Shown here piece after piece: positions 31,976-40,375 of a stretch of DNA of 45,545 nucleotides. The stretch spans positions 1-45,545 of the forward strand of contig NZ_JAPCID010000055.1 in NCBI RefSeq assembly GCF_027587175.1. The letters are read 5' to 3'. This stretch comes from Solirubrobacter deserti (GTDB lineage Bacteria; Actinomycetota; Thermoleophilia; Solirubrobacterales; Solirubrobacteraceae). The position numbers and the translations under genes were made by a program. The notes under the pieces are model-generated. The model was given only the letters and a program-made list of their open reading frames with translations. It had not been told where the DNA came from and searched no databases. The number at the start of each line of letters is the position of its first letter. Position 1 is the first letter of the stretch.

Positions 31976-32905
31976 TTAGGAAAGCGCAACCTGGAGTTGG
32001 GACTCACGGTCGGGCGCGCGGCCCTCGAGCATCGCGACGGTCGCGCGTTCCAGCCCGGCGCCGATGGCGGGGCCGGTGAGGCCGCGCTCGATCAGGTCGC
32101 GGCCGCCGATCTCCAGCCGCTGGTGGCGAAGGTGGTCGCGGTAGCGGCGGGCGCCTCTGTCGCCCGCGGCGACGAGCAGGTCGACGGTTTCCGGCCGCTC
32201 GCGGCGTAATAGGCGCCACAGGTCGGCGTCGGGGACGTCGGTACGGGTATGGAGCTTGAGCGCCGCGGTGATGTCGGGCGCGTCGGACAGCGGGCCGTAC
32301 TGGCTGAGCAGGTGCGGCGACTCGTCCAGCAGCAGCCGGATCTCGCGGTTCACGCGGTCCTGGCTGACGGTCTGCAGCAGGTCGAGGTCGAACAGCTCCC
32401 GCGTGCGCGGGTCCGGCTCGAAGTTCAGGCGGTGCGCGTAACGCACGAGCCGCAGCATGCGCGTCGGGTCGTCGATGAACGAGCGGTCGTGCAGGACGCG
32501 CAGGACGCGGCCGCGCAGGTCCGCGAGCGCGCCCGTCCAGGGGATCAGGTCACCGTCGAGTGTGCGGGCGATGGCGTTGACCGTGAAGTCGCGGCGAGCC
32601 AGGTCCTGCTTGAGGGTCGCGCCGAGATGCACGGTGGGCAGTGCACCGGGCCGCTCGTAGGTCTCCGTGCGGGCGCTGGTGAAGTCGATCGCGTCGGTCG
32701 CGGTGCGGACGGTCGCGGTCCCGAAGCGCTCGTGGACCGTGAGCTCGGCGTCCAATCGTCCCGCCACGCGCCGGGCGACCGCGATCGCGTCGCCTTCGAC
32801 GACGAAGTCGAGCTCCTTCGGCGTGCGCCCGAGCAGCTCGTCGCGCACGGCGCCGCCCACCAGGTACACGTCGCGCTCGCCGTCGAGGAACTCCATGGCC
32901 CACAT
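31976..32905 (-). CDS. tRNA nucleotidyltransferase / poly(A) polymerase family protein
   Basis: 309 residues; ATG at 32905 or 32896. The head domain has GGAVRDELLGRTPKELDFVVEG (here split: GGAVRDELLGR, then KELDFVVEG), where the usual catalytic D-x-D reads E-x-D. RRDFTVNAIA and DDPTRMLRLVRYAHRL, the nucleotide-selecting neck, are normal. It lacks a C-terminal HD domain and is shorter than standard CCA-adding enzymes (about 400 or more). It could be a CCA- or A-adding enzyme with reduced tail or a diverged relative. It is followed by yggS. Confidence 0.8.
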   Translation of the reverse strand: MWAMEFLDGERDVYLVGGAVRDELLGRTPKELDFVVEGDAIAVARRVAGRLDAELTVHERFGTATVRTATDAIDFTSARTETYERPGALPTVHLGATLKQDLARRDFTVNAIARTLDGDLIPWTGALADLRGRVLRVLHDRSFIDDPTRMLRLVRYAHRLNFEPDPRTRELFDLDLLQTVSQDRVNREIRLLLDESPHLLSQYGPLSDAPDITAALKLHTRTDVPDADLWRLLRRERPETVDLLVAAGDRGARRYRDHLRHQRLEIGGRDLIERGLTGPAIGAGLERATVAMLEGRAPDRESQLQVALS

Positions 32906-32925
32906 GTTCCGTTAAGTGGCCCCTC

Positions 32926-32931
32926 TACCCT
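32926..32931 (+). promoter_or_regulatory. Possible -10 box of the beta-propeller gene
   Basis: TACCCT ending 9 nt before the ATG at 32941, with no Shine-Dalgarno sequence. Confidence 0.35.
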
Positions 32932-32940
32932 GCTTGGCCC

Positions 32941-34239
32941 ATGACGGCCAGGAAGAAGTGGCTCCTGGGTGCCACCGCCGTGGTGGCGCTCGTGCTCGTC
33001 GCCGGGGGCGCCGTGTTCGCACTGACGCGCCCGCCCGAGGACGTGAACAACGAGGACGTCGCGTTCGTCGAGGAGCCGACGGTCACCGCCGAGCCGACCC
33101 CGGTTCCCACGGAGCCGCCCGCCAAGTCCAAGCAGCAGGATCCGCTGCGCAACTTCGTGTGGGCGGGCTACGGCTACTCCAAGGACAAGCGCAAGTTCCT
33201 GCCCGCTTCACAGCAGCTGCGGCCGCCCTTCCGGCGCGTGTGGACCTACCCGGGCTCGGTGCTGATGGAGTTCTCGCCGTCGATGGCCGAGGGCAAGCTG
33301 TTCGTCCTGCGCAACAACGGCGCGCTGCACGCGATCGACAAGCGCACCGGCAAGGCCGTCTGGAAGCGCAAGATCGGTCACCTGGCCGCCTCCACCCCCG
33401 CCTACGGCAACGGGCGCGTGTTCGCCACGGTGCTCGAGCGCGGGCGCCGCAAGCCCGGCGCGATCTTCGCCCTGGACGCCGAGACGGGCAAGATCCTGTG
33501 GAAGCGGCTGCTGCCGTCACGTTCTGAATCCTCTCCGGTCTTCGACGGCAACCGTGTGTACTTCGGGTCCGAGAACGGGACGGTCTACAACCTGCGCGCC
33601 GGCGACGGGGGCGTGCGCTGGACGTTCAAGGCGAGCGGCGCGGTGAAGGCCGGGCTCGCGCTGGCCAACGGGAAGCTCTACTTCGGCGACTACAAGGGCC
33701 GCGTGTACGCGATCCGCCAGCCCGACGGCAAGCAGGTGTGGGCGTCCACCACCCGCGGCGCGCGCTTCGGCCTGGGATCGGGCCAGTTCTACTCCACGCC
33801 GGCCGTCGCCTTCGGCCGCGTGTATCTGGGCAACACGGACGGCCGCATGTACTCGTTCTCGTCCGACAACGGCAAGCTCGCGTGGACGAAGGGCACCGGG
33901 TCCTACGTGTACGCCTCGCCCGCGGTGATGCAGCCCAAGGGCGGCAAGCCGACCGTCTTCTTCGGCTCCTACGACGGCACCTTCTACGCCGTCGACGCCC
34001 GCAACGGCAAGGTCATCTGGTCCAAGAAGGAAGGCGGCAAGATCAGCGGCGGCGCGACCGTCGTCGGCGACGTCGTCTACTACTCGAACTGGGGCAAGAA
34101 GACCACGACGGGCCGCGGCGTGCGCACCGGCAAGGCCGTGTTCACGATGGGCCGCGGCGCGTTCAACCCCGTCATCAGCGACGGCCGCACGATCTTCCTG
34201 ACCGGCTACTCGACGCTGTACGCGCTCAGGCCGCGCTGA
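32941..34239 (+). CDS. Membrane-anchored PQQ-type beta-propeller protein
   Basis: 432 residues. One N-terminal membrane helix (WLLGATAVVALVLVAGGAVFAL, about residues 8-30; quoted as WLLGATAVVALVLVAG) is followed by a Pro/Thr/Glu-rich linker. Then come six to seven repeats of the PQQ/BamB type, each with an aromatic-rich strand and a GKVIWxxK turn (GKAVWKRKIG, GKILWKRLLP, GKVIWSKKEGG). No catalytic PQQ-dehydrogenase residues are evident, so it more likely acts as an extracellular scaffold or binding protein. It stands alone, divergent from the nucleotidyltransferase gene and convergent with hisF. Confidence 0.85.
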   Translation: MTARKKWLLGATAVVALVLVAGGAVFALTRPPEDVNNEDVAFVEEPTVTAEPTPVPTEPPAKSKQQDPLRNFVWAGYGYSKDKRKFLPASQQLRPPFRRVWTYPGSVLMEFSPSMAEGKLFVLRNNGALHAIDKRTGKAVWKRKIGHLAASTPAYGNGRVFATVLERGRRKPGAIFALDAETGKILWKRLLPSRSESSPVFDGNRVYFGSENGTVYNLRAGDGGVRWTFKASGAVKAGLALANGKLYFGDYKGRVYAIRQPDGKQVWASTTRGARFGLGSGQFYSTPAVAFGRVYLGNTDGRMYSFSSDNGKLAWTKGTGSYVYASPAVMQPKGGKPTVFFGSYDGTFYAVDARNGKVIWSKKEGGKISGGATVVGDVVYYSNWGKKTTTGRGVRTGKAVFTMGRGAFNPVISDGRTIFLTGYSTLYALRPR

Positions 34240-34250
34240 GGCGTGTGAGC

Positions 34251-34267
34251 ATCGCCCAGAGGGCGAT
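34251..34267. terminator. Hairpin between convergent beta-propeller gene and hisF
   Basis: Perfect 7 bp inverted repeat ATCGCCC / GGGCGAT with loop AGA, 12 bp after the propeller stop and 9 bp beyond the hisF stop. Confidence 0.55.
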
Positions 34268-34275
34268 CCTCCGGG

Positions 34276-35046
34276 TCACGCCCTCGCCGAGATCGGGCGC
34301 ATGGGGAAGCCCGCGTTGCGCAGGGCGTCCTTGACCTCGGGGATCGTGTGGCTGCCGTAGTGGAAGATCGAGGCGGCCAGGACGGCGTCGGCGCCGGCGG
34401 CCAGGCCGTCGATCAGGTGCTGCGGCTCCCCCACCCCGCCTGACGCGATCACGGGGACGTCCACGCCTTGGCTGATGCGCTGCGTGAGGGTCAGCTCGTA
34501 GCCGTCCTTGGTCCCGTCGCGGTCCATGGAGGTGAGCAGGATCTCCCCCGCGCCGCGCTCCACGCCCTCCTTGGCCCATTCGACGGCGTCCTTGCCGGTC
34601 GGTGTGCGGCCGCCGGCGACGAACGCCTCATAGGAGCCGTCAGGGCGCCGCTTGGCGTCGATCGCGAGCACCACGCACTGGGCGCCGAACACCGTCGCCA
34701 GCTCGTCGATCAGCTCGGGCCGCGCGAGCGCCGCGGAGTTGATCGACACCTTGTCCGCGCCCGCGTCCAGCACGTCGTGCGCGTCCTGCACCTGTCGCAC
34801 GCCGCCGCCGATCGTGAACGGCACGAACACGTCGTCCGCGGCGCGTCGCGCCAACTCAACCACGGTCGCCCGCTTATCTGAGGTCGCCGTGATGTCGAGG
34901 AAGATCAGCTCGTCCGCGCCCTGCGCGTCGTAGTGCGCCGCGAGCTCGACCGGATCGCCGGCGTCGCGGATGTCGATGAACTTGGTGCCCTTGACGACGC
35001 GGCCGTTGTCCACGTCCATGCAGGGAATGACGCGCTTGTAGTGCAC
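34276..35046 (-). CDS. hisF: Imidazole glycerol phosphate synthase, cyclase subunit
   Basis: 256 residues from a GTG. With HisH it converts PRFAR and glutamine-derived ammonia to IGP and AICAR. The catalytic aspartates are in [14 protein letters not shown] (N-terminal strand) and VLAIDAKR. The phosphate sites GGGVRQ and ASGGVGEP are intact. It is cut off from the rest of the his cluster by the NmrA/TetR module, but lies only 10 bp after the NmrA-like gene in the same direction, so it may be read from that gene's promoter. Confidence 0.97.
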   Translation of the reverse strand: MHYKRVIPCMDVDNGRVVKGTKFIDIRDAGDPVELAAHYDAQGADELIFLDITATSDKRATVVELARRAADDVFVPFTIGGGVRQVQDAHDVLDAGADKVSINSAALARPELIDELATVFGAQCVVLAIDAKRRPDGSYEAFVAGGRTPTGKDAVEWAKEGVERGAGEILLTSMDRDGTKDGYELTLTQRISQGVDVPVIASGGVGEPQHLIDGLAAGADAVLAASIFHYGSHTIPEVKDALRNAGFPMRPISARA

Positions 35047-35056
35047 GTCAATGACC

Positions 35057-35881
35057 CTAGAACGTCGCGGCCACCGGCGTGGGCGCGCGGCCGAGCAGAG
35101 TGGCGAGCGTCGGATCGGTGCGGTCGAACTCGCCGGCGCGCGAGGCCAGGAACGAGCCGAGGAAGAGCTTTGCGACCGCCTCCGGGACGCCGGTCTCGAT
35201 CAGGCCCGCGACCCACGCGTCGTCGTCGACGACGGTCCGCTCGACACCGAGCAACGCCGCCACGTGGTCGAAGTCGACGGCCTCGGCGCCGATCAGCGGC
35301 GGCGTCGGACCGTCGAAGCGGCCCTCGTCGGCGAGGATCACGGCCGCGGCCTCCGCCAGGTCGGCGCGGGCCGTCCAGGACACGGGCCCGTCGGCCGGCA
35401 GCGCAATGCTTCCGCGCTCGCTGACCCCTCGGAGCTGGAACTCGAGGCTCTCGGCGTAGTAGCCGTTGCGCAGCGCCGTGAACGGCCGTCCGCCGGCGCG
35501 CAGGTGCGCCTCGACGGCGGCGTGGTCGCGCGCGGGTGCGAAGTGCGAGTCCGCCGCGGCGGCCTGCTGGCTGGTGTACAGGACGCGACGCGCGCCCGCG
35601 GCGTAGGCGGCGTCGATGGCGCCCGTGGTCATGGCGACGTTCTCCGCGCCGAGGGCGTTGACGGACACGACGAGCACCTGGGTGGCGCCTTCGAACGCCG
35701 CCGCGAGCGTGTCGGGCTCCGCGAAGTCGCCGCGCCGCACGCGCACGCCGCGCTCGGCCAGAGAGGTGGCCTGGTCGGGGTCGCGGACGCTCACGCCGAC
35801 CGCCTCGGCCGGGACGCGTTCGAGCAGGCGCTCGACGATGAGGGACCCGAGCTGGCCGGTGGCCCCGGTAACGATGATCAT
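35057..35881 (-). CDS. NmrA-like NAD(P)-binding oxidoreductase
   Basis: 274 residues. The Rossmann motif is [17 protein letters not shown] at the very N-terminus, and the typical atypical-SDR pattern follows ([23 protein letters not shown]; quoted as [16 protein letters not shown]). Similar to quinone oxidoreductase 2 (QorB) and NmrA-type proteins, which reduce quinones or sense NADP(H). Divergent from the TetR gene, with a palindromic operator-like site between them. Probably the target of that TetR regulator. Confidence 0.88.
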   Translation of the reverse strand: MIIVTGATGQLGSLIVERLLERVPAEAVGVSVRDPDQATSLAERGVRVRRGDFAEPDTLAAAFEGATQVLVVSVNALGAENVAMTTGAIDAAYAAGARRVLYTSQQAAAADSHFAPARDHAAVEAHLRAGGRPFTALRNGYYAESLEFQLRGVSERGSIALPADGPVSWTARADLAEAAAVILADEGRFDGPTPPLIGAEAVDFDHVAALLGVERTVVDDDAWVAGLIETGVPEAVAKLFLGSFLASRAGEFDRTDPTLATLLGRAPTPVAATF

Positions 35882-35884
35882 GCC

Positions 35885-35903
35885 GTTACAGTACCACTGT
35901 TAC
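35885..35903. promoter_or_regulatory. Operator-like palindrome between NmrA-like and TetR genes
   Basis: GTTACAGT-ACC-ACTGTTAC: 8 bp arms with one mismatch, starting 4 bp before the NmrA-like ATG and overlapping its probable -10 region (TACTGT on the minus strand). The intergenic DNA is unusually A/T-rich for this genome. Confidence 0.55.
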
Positions 35904-35939
35904 TATCGCTGATAACGTCAGACTGATATCGTCGTTCGC

Positions 35940-36665
35940 ATGCCGTCCGATCTGCGCACCCGCATCGTCGACGCCGCCGCCCGCCTGCTGCAGGAGCATG
36001 GCCTCGCGGCGGTCACCACGCGCGGCGTTGCGGAAGCCGCCGGCGTGCAGGCGCCGGCGATCTACCGGCTCTTCGGTGACAAGGACGGCCTGCTCGACGC
36101 CGTCGCCGAACGGGCCTTCGCCCGCTACGTCGACGCCAAGGCGCTCGCCGACGAGACCGACGACCCCGTCGCCGACCTGCGCGCCGCGTGGGACCACCAC
36201 ATCCGCTTCGGCCTGACCCACCCGGCGCTGTTCGCCATCCTCGCCGACCCCGGGCGCCCGCCCTCGCCCGTCGCGGCGGCCGGCCTGGAGATCCTGCGCG
36301 GGCGCGTGCACCGGATCGCCGTCGCGGGTCGGCTGCAGCTGCCCGAGCACCGGGTCGTCGAGCTCATCCACGCTGCGGGCACCGGCGCCATCCTCACGCT
36401 GCTGGCGACGCCGGAGGACACCCGCGACCCGCTTCTCGCGGAGCTGCTCTTCGACGCGGTCATGTGCACCGCGCTCACGGACGCCCCGGCCGCCGCGGGC
36501 GATCACACGGCCGCCGCGGCGGTCGCACTGCACGCCGCCGCGCCCGAGCTGCCGGGCTTCAGCGCCGCCGAGCGCACGCTCCTGGCCGAGTGGCTGGAGC
36601 GCATCGGCGGCTACCTGCCGTCGAGCGCCGCCTGCCCCTCGGCGACCGTGAACTTCTTCTCGTAG
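35940..36665 (+). CDS. TetR-family transcriptional regulator
   Basis: 241 residues. The N-terminal helix-turn-helix (about residues 5-50) reads AAARLLQEHGLAAVTTRGVAEAAGV (quoted as LLQEHGLAAVTTRGVAEA) followed by APAIYRLFGDKDGLL. The C-terminal ligand domain is Ala-rich and not assignable. It is divergent from the NmrA-like oxidoreductase and most likely represses it. The last 55 bp overlap the 3' end of the convergent hisA gene. Confidence 0.9.
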   Translation: MPSDLRTRIVDAAARLLQEHGLAAVTTRGVAEAAGVQAPAIYRLFGDKDGLLDAVAERAFARYVDAKALADETDDPVADLRAAWDHHIRFGLTHPALFAILADPGRPPSPVAAAGLEILRGRVHRIAVAGRLQLPEHRVVELIHAAGTGAILTLLATPEDTRDPLLAELLFDAVMCTALTDAPAAAGDHTAAAAVALHAAAPELPGFSAAERTLLAEWLERIGGYLPSSAACPSATVNFFS

Positions 36666-37339
36666 AGCGACTTGCCCGCGATCACGCCGGACAGGTTCAC
36701 CTGGCGCAGCTGCGCGAGCGCGCGCAGGTCGTCGAGCGAGCCGATCCCGCCGGAGTAGATGAAGCGACCGCGCACGGCCTCCGCGACGGTCTTCACCGAC
36801 TCCAGGTCCGGGCCGGTGAGTTTGCCGTCGCGCGAGACGTCGGTGTAGATGAACGAGCGCACGCCGCGGCCGGTGAGGCGCTGGATGGCGTCGACGACCG
36901 GCAGCGAGGTGGTCTGCGTCCAGCCCTCGGTGGCGATCATGCCGTGCTTGACGTCCACGGCGATCATGATCCGCGGGCCGAACTGGGCGACGACGTCGTC
37001 GAGGAAGTCGATGTCCTTGAACGCGGCGGTGCCGATCACGGCGCGCTCGGCACCGGCGCGGAGGGCGTCGCGGACGTTCTCGACGGTGCGCAGGCCGCCG
37101 CCGTACTGGACCGGGATGCCGGTTTCGGACACGATCCGGCGCAGGTGCTCGAGCGACTTCGGGGCGCCGGAGCGGGCGCCGTCGAGGTCGACGACGTGCA
37201 AGTAACGCGCGCCGGCGGCGAGCCAGGACTTGGCCGCCTCGACCGGGTCGTCGTGGTACTTGGTCGAGTCCTCGAACTTGCCCTCGACCAGCCGCACGGC
37301 CTGGCCGTCCATGATGTCGATCGCGGGGTAGAGGATCAT
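36611..37339 (-). CDS. hisA: ProFAR isomerase
   Basis: 242 residues. It isomerises ProFAR to PRFAR. The barrel has YPAIDIMDGQAVRLVEGKF with the catalytic Asp, the second catalytic Asp in IYTDVSRDGKLTGP, and the phosphate sites GGGLRT and SGGIGS. The ATG overlaps the hisH stop. Actinobacteria lacking trpF use a bifunctional form (PriA); the loop GWTQTTSLPV looks like an ordinary HisA, but dual use cannot be excluded. Confidence 0.95.
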   Translation of the reverse strand: MILYPAIDIMDGQAVRLVEGKFEDSTKYHDDPVEAAKSWLAAGARYLHVVDLDGARSGAPKSLEHLRRIVSETGIPVQYGGGLRTVENVRDALRAGAERAVIGTAAFKDIDFLDDVVAQFGPRIMIAVDVKHGMIATEGWTQTTSLPVVDAIQRLTGRGVRSFIYTDVSRDGKLTGPDLESVKTVAEAVRGRFIYSGGIGSLDDLRALAQLRQVNLSGVIAGKSLYEKKFTVAEGQAALDGR

Positions 37340-37941
37340 GCGACCGGCACGGCGGCGAGGGCCGCGAAGTTCTTAAGCATCTGTAGACCGTCGGTTGAGG
37401 ACTTCTCGGGGTGGAACTGGGCGGCCATGACGTTGTCGCGCTCGACGACGCTCACGAACCGCTCGCCGTACTCGCTCGTGCCCACGACGTCGGAGGCGTC
37501 CGACGGCCGGCAGGCGAACGAGTGCACGTGGTAGAAGGGCGCGGCCTCGCCCAGGCCCTCCGTGAGGGCGGACTCGCGGGCGAACGTGACGAGGTTCCAG
37601 CCGATGTGCGGCAGCCGCGGGGACTCGAGCTTGGTCACCGTGCCGGGCAGGATGCCCAGGCCCTCGGCGCCCTCGTGCTCGGTGGAGGACTCGAACAGCA
37701 GCTGCATCCCGAGGCAGATCCCGAGCAGCGGGACGCCGGCAGCGGCGCGCTCCTTGAGCTGCTCGCCCAGGCCGGAGCGCTCGAGGTGGCGCATGGCCTC
37801 CGGAAAGGCGCCCACGCCGGGCAGGATGATCGCGCTCGCATCGCGGACGTCGGTCGTGATCACGGACTCCGCGCCCACGTGCGCGAGCGCCTTCTCGACG
37901 CTGCGGCGGTTGCCCATCCCGTAGTCGGCGATCGCGATCAT
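37336..37941 (-). CDS. hisH: Imidazole glycerol phosphate synthase, glutaminase subunit
   Basis: 201 residues from the ATG at 37939-37941 overlapping the hisB stop (ATGA). A class I glutamine amidotransferase: nucleophile Cys in LLGICLGMQLLFE, with His and Glu in AQFHPEKS. It begins IAIADYGMGNRRSVEKAL. Its partner HisF is encoded 2.3 kb further on, beyond the NmrA/TetR insertion. Confidence 0.96.
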   Translation of the reverse strand: MIAIADYGMGNRRSVEKALAHVGAESVITTDVRDASAIILPGVGAFPEAMRHLERSGLGEQLKERAAAGVPLLGICLGMQLLFESSTEHEGAEGLGILPGTVTKLESPRLPHIGWNLVTFARESALTEGLGEAAPFYHVHSFACRPSDASDVVGTSEYGERFVSVVERDNVMAAQFHPEKSSTDGLQMLKNFAALAAVPVA

Positions 37942-38540
37942 GACGTCAGCGTCCCCTTGGTCGACGGCACGCCGGTCTCCTCCGGGTCGATGGAGACCGC
38001 CGCGCGCAGGGCGCGCGCGAACGCCTTGAAGCAGGCCTCGATCATGTGGTGGCCGTTGGTGCCGGCCTGCAGCTCGATGTGAAGCGTCAGACGCGCCGCG
38101 GACGCGACCGCGCGGAAGAACTCCTCGGCCTCCTCGTAGTCGAAGCCGTTGATCGTCCCGCCCGGCAGCCGGTCGAAGCCCGTGACCAGCGTGTACGGGC
38201 GGCCGGAGATGTCGATCGCGCACATCGCACGCGCCTCGTCCATCGGCACGACCGCGTGCCCGTAGCGGAAAATCCCGCGCCGGTCGCCGAGCGCCTGGTC
38301 GAGCGCCTGGCCGAGCACGATCCCTGTGTCCTCGACCGTGTGATGCGATCCCGTGTGCAGATCTCCGTCGACCTTGACGTCCAAATCCAACTTGCCGTGG
38401 CGGGCGAGCAGGTCGAGCATGTGGTCGAAGAACCCGACGCCGGTGGAACGCGTACCGGCACCGGTTCCGGACAGGCCGAGCGTCAGCGAGACGTCGGTCT
38501 CCCCGGTCTTGCGGGCGATCGTTGCGGTTCGGGAGCTCAC
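37938..38540 (-). CDS. hisB: Imidazoleglycerol-phosphate dehydratase
   Basis: 200 residues, the single-function form without the phosphatase domain. The start is a GTG at 38538-38540; frame upstream is antisense to the hisD end. Manganese-binding histidines are in GFFDHML, GSHHTVEDTGI and GTNGHHMIEACFKA. It lies 58 bp after hisD, with a strong hairpin in the gap and no hisC. Confidence 0.95.
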   Translation of the reverse strand: MSSRTATIARKTGETDVSLTLGLSGTGAGTRSTGVGFFDHMLDLLARHGKLDLDVKVDGDLHTGSHHTVEDTGIVLGQALDQALGDRRGIFRYGHAVVPMDEARAMCAIDISGRPYTLVTGFDRLPGGTINGFDYEEAEEFFRAVASAARLTLHIELQAGTNGHHMIEACFKAFARALRAAVSIDPEETGVPSTKGTLTS

Positions 38541-38555
38541 GGACGAGGATTCTGA

Positions 38556-38583
38556 CGCAAGCCCGGCGCCAGCCGGACTTGCG
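38556..38583 (-). other. Strong RNA hairpin between hisD and hisB
   Basis: In the minus-strand transcript a 12 bp stem (one G-U pair) with a UGGC loop: outer arms GCAAG/CTTGC, inner arms CCGGC/GCCGG. The corresponding plus-strand RNA would have a C-A mismatch. No U-run follows. It ends 16 nt before the hisB GTG. Confidence 0.6.
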
Positions 38584-38598
38584 AGGCGGAGGAACCGG

Positions 38599-39768
38599 TC
38601 AAGGCGCCGGCCTTGAGCGGTTCCGCAGCGACATGCTCGCGGCGTGGAGGGCGAAGGATTCGGCCTCGGCGATCGGCACGCCGGCGGCCGCCAGCGCGGC
38701 GCCCGCGTCGCCCACACGGACCTCCGCCATGCGGCGCCGGAAGTGGCGCACGTTGAGGCCAGAGGCGAAGCGCGCCGCGCCCTCGGTCGGCAGAACGTGG
38801 TTCGAACCCGCGACGTAATCGCCGAACGCGGTGCCGCTCGCGCTCCCCACGAACAGGCAGCCGGCGGACCGGATGCGCGGCGCGAGCGCCTCGGCGTCGG
38901 CGCCGGCCAGCTGCAGGTGCTCGGGCGCGAGGGCTTCCACGAACGCGAGGGCCTCGTCCATCGTCGCGACGAGCACATCGTGCTGTGCGTTGAGCGATGA
39001 CAGAATCTGTTCGTTGTCACTCACCGCGACCGTGAGCGATCCCTCGCCGTGCTCTGCCTGCCCCGCGATGTCCGCGGCCAGCACCTCGAGGTCGGCGCCC
39101 TCGGTCGCGACCACCGTCAGGTCGGAAGGTCCCGCGAACCCGTCGATCCCGACGACGCCGGACACCTGCCGCTTGGCCTCCTGCACCCACAACGACCCCG
39201 GGCCGACGATCACGTCCACCGCCGGGATCGATCCCGTGCCGTACGCCAGCGCGGCGACGGCCTGCGCCCCGGTCACCGCGAAGTAGCCGTCCGCACCGCA
39301 CAGCTCGGCCGCGGCGACCATCACCGGATGCGGCGCGCCGACCACGTACACCTCGTCCACCCCGGCCGCGCGCGCCGTCACGACGCCCATCACGACGGTG
39401 GACGGGTACGGGTTGCGCCCACCGGGCGCGTACACCGCCGCGCGCCGGACCGGCTCCTCGCGCAGGGTCACCGTGTGGCCCTGCGGCAGGGTCACCGTCC
39501 GCGGCTCGTCCACGCCGGCCTCGGCCACCGCCCGCACGTTCTCGATCGCGACCAGCAGCCCCGCCCGCACATCGTCGGGCAGCGCGCCCGGCGGCGGCGT
39601 GAATGGCGCGCTCAGCCCCGCGCCGACCTCCGCCTCCATTTCCTCGACGGCCAGATCGCCGTCCTTGCGCACGTGCCGGATGATCGTCGCGACGTCCTCG
39701 GCCACCGACGCGCCCGGCGGCACCGAAGCGCGGATCTCCGCCGCCCGCTGCTCAGGCGTGAGTGGCAC
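38599..39768 (-). CDS. hisD: Histidinol dehydrogenase
   Basis: 389 residues from a GTG, shorter than the usual 420-440, mainly at the N-terminus. It oxidises histidinol to histidine with NAD. Zinc and catalytic residues are present: Q and H in IAGQAEHG, E-H in LAPEHLQL, Asp in GDYVAGSNHVLPT, and His in ESFALHAASM. The start overlaps hisG by 17 bp. Confidence 0.95.
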   Translation of the reverse strand: MPLTPEQRAAEIRASVPPGASVAEDVATIIRHVRKDGDLAVEEMEAEVGAGLSAPFTPPPGALPDDVRAGLLVAIENVRAVAEAGVDEPRTVTLPQGHTVTLREEPVRRAAVYAPGGRNPYPSTVVMGVVTARAAGVDEVYVVGAPHPVMVAAAELCGADGYFAVTGAQAVAALAYGTGSIPAVDVIVGPGSLWVQEAKRQVSGVVGIDGFAGPSDLTVVATEGADLEVLAADIAGQAEHGEGSLTVAVSDNEQILSSLNAQHDVLVATMDEALAFVEALAPEHLQLAGADAEALAPRIRSAGCLFVGSASGTAFGDYVAGSNHVLPTEGAARFASGLNVRHFRRRMAEVRVGDAGAALAAAGVPIAEAESFALHAASMSLRNRSRPAP

Positions 39769-40375
39769 GCAGCTTCTCCAGCACCGCGTCGATCTCCGCC
39801 GCCTTGACCCGGTAGGAGACCGGGTTGGCGATCAGCCGCGCCGTCGCGACCGAGATCTCCTCGCGGACCACGAGCCCGTTCTCGCGCAACGTGGTGCCCG
39901 TCGCCGTCAGATCGACGATCCCGTGCACCATGCCCGTCAGCGGCGCGAGCTCGACGGAGCCCTTGACCTCGACGATCTCCACCTGCCGCCCCGTCGACTC
40001 GAAGTACGAGGCCGCGATGTTCGGGTACTTGGTCGCGATCCGCATGATCCCGAGCCGCCGCAGCGCCTCGGTGGCGACGTCCTCGCCCTCGACCGTCGCG
40101 AACACCATCCGGCAGCGGCCGAACCCGAGGTCCAGCAGCTCATAGACGTTGCGCTCGGGATGCTCGGCGAGCACGTCCTTGCCCGTGATGCCGATGTCCG
40201 CGGCGCCCGACTCCACATAGGTGGGCACGTCGGACGGCCGCATCGTGATCAGGCCCGCCTCCTCGAACAGCAGCTTGCGGTCGTTGGAGCGCACCTCGGC
40301 CGTGTCGATGCCGAGGCCGTCGAGCACGTCGAGCGCTTCCTTGAACAGCGCCCCGCGCGGAACCGCGATCCTCAT
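39752..40375 (-). CDS. hisG: ATP phosphoribosyltransferase, short catalytic form (HisG-S)
   Basis: 207 residues from the ATG at 40373-40375 overlapping the hisZ stop (ATGA). It joins ATP and PRPP, the first step of histidine synthesis. Motifs: IAVPRGALFKEALD, GITGKDVLAEH and the PRPP loop GIVDLTATGTTLRENGL. It lacks the C-terminal regulatory domain of the long form, so it needs HisZ, which is directly upstream. Confidence 0.95.
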   Translation of the reverse strand: MRIAVPRGALFKEALDVLDGLGIDTAEVRSNDRKLLFEEAGLITMRPSDVPTYVESGAADIGITGKDVLAEHPERNVYELLDLGFGRCRMVFATVEGEDVATEALRRLGIMRIATKYPNIAASYFESTGRQVEIVEVKGSVELAPLTGMVHGIVDLTATGTTLRENGLVVREEISVATARLIANPVSYRVKAAEIDAVLEKLRATHA

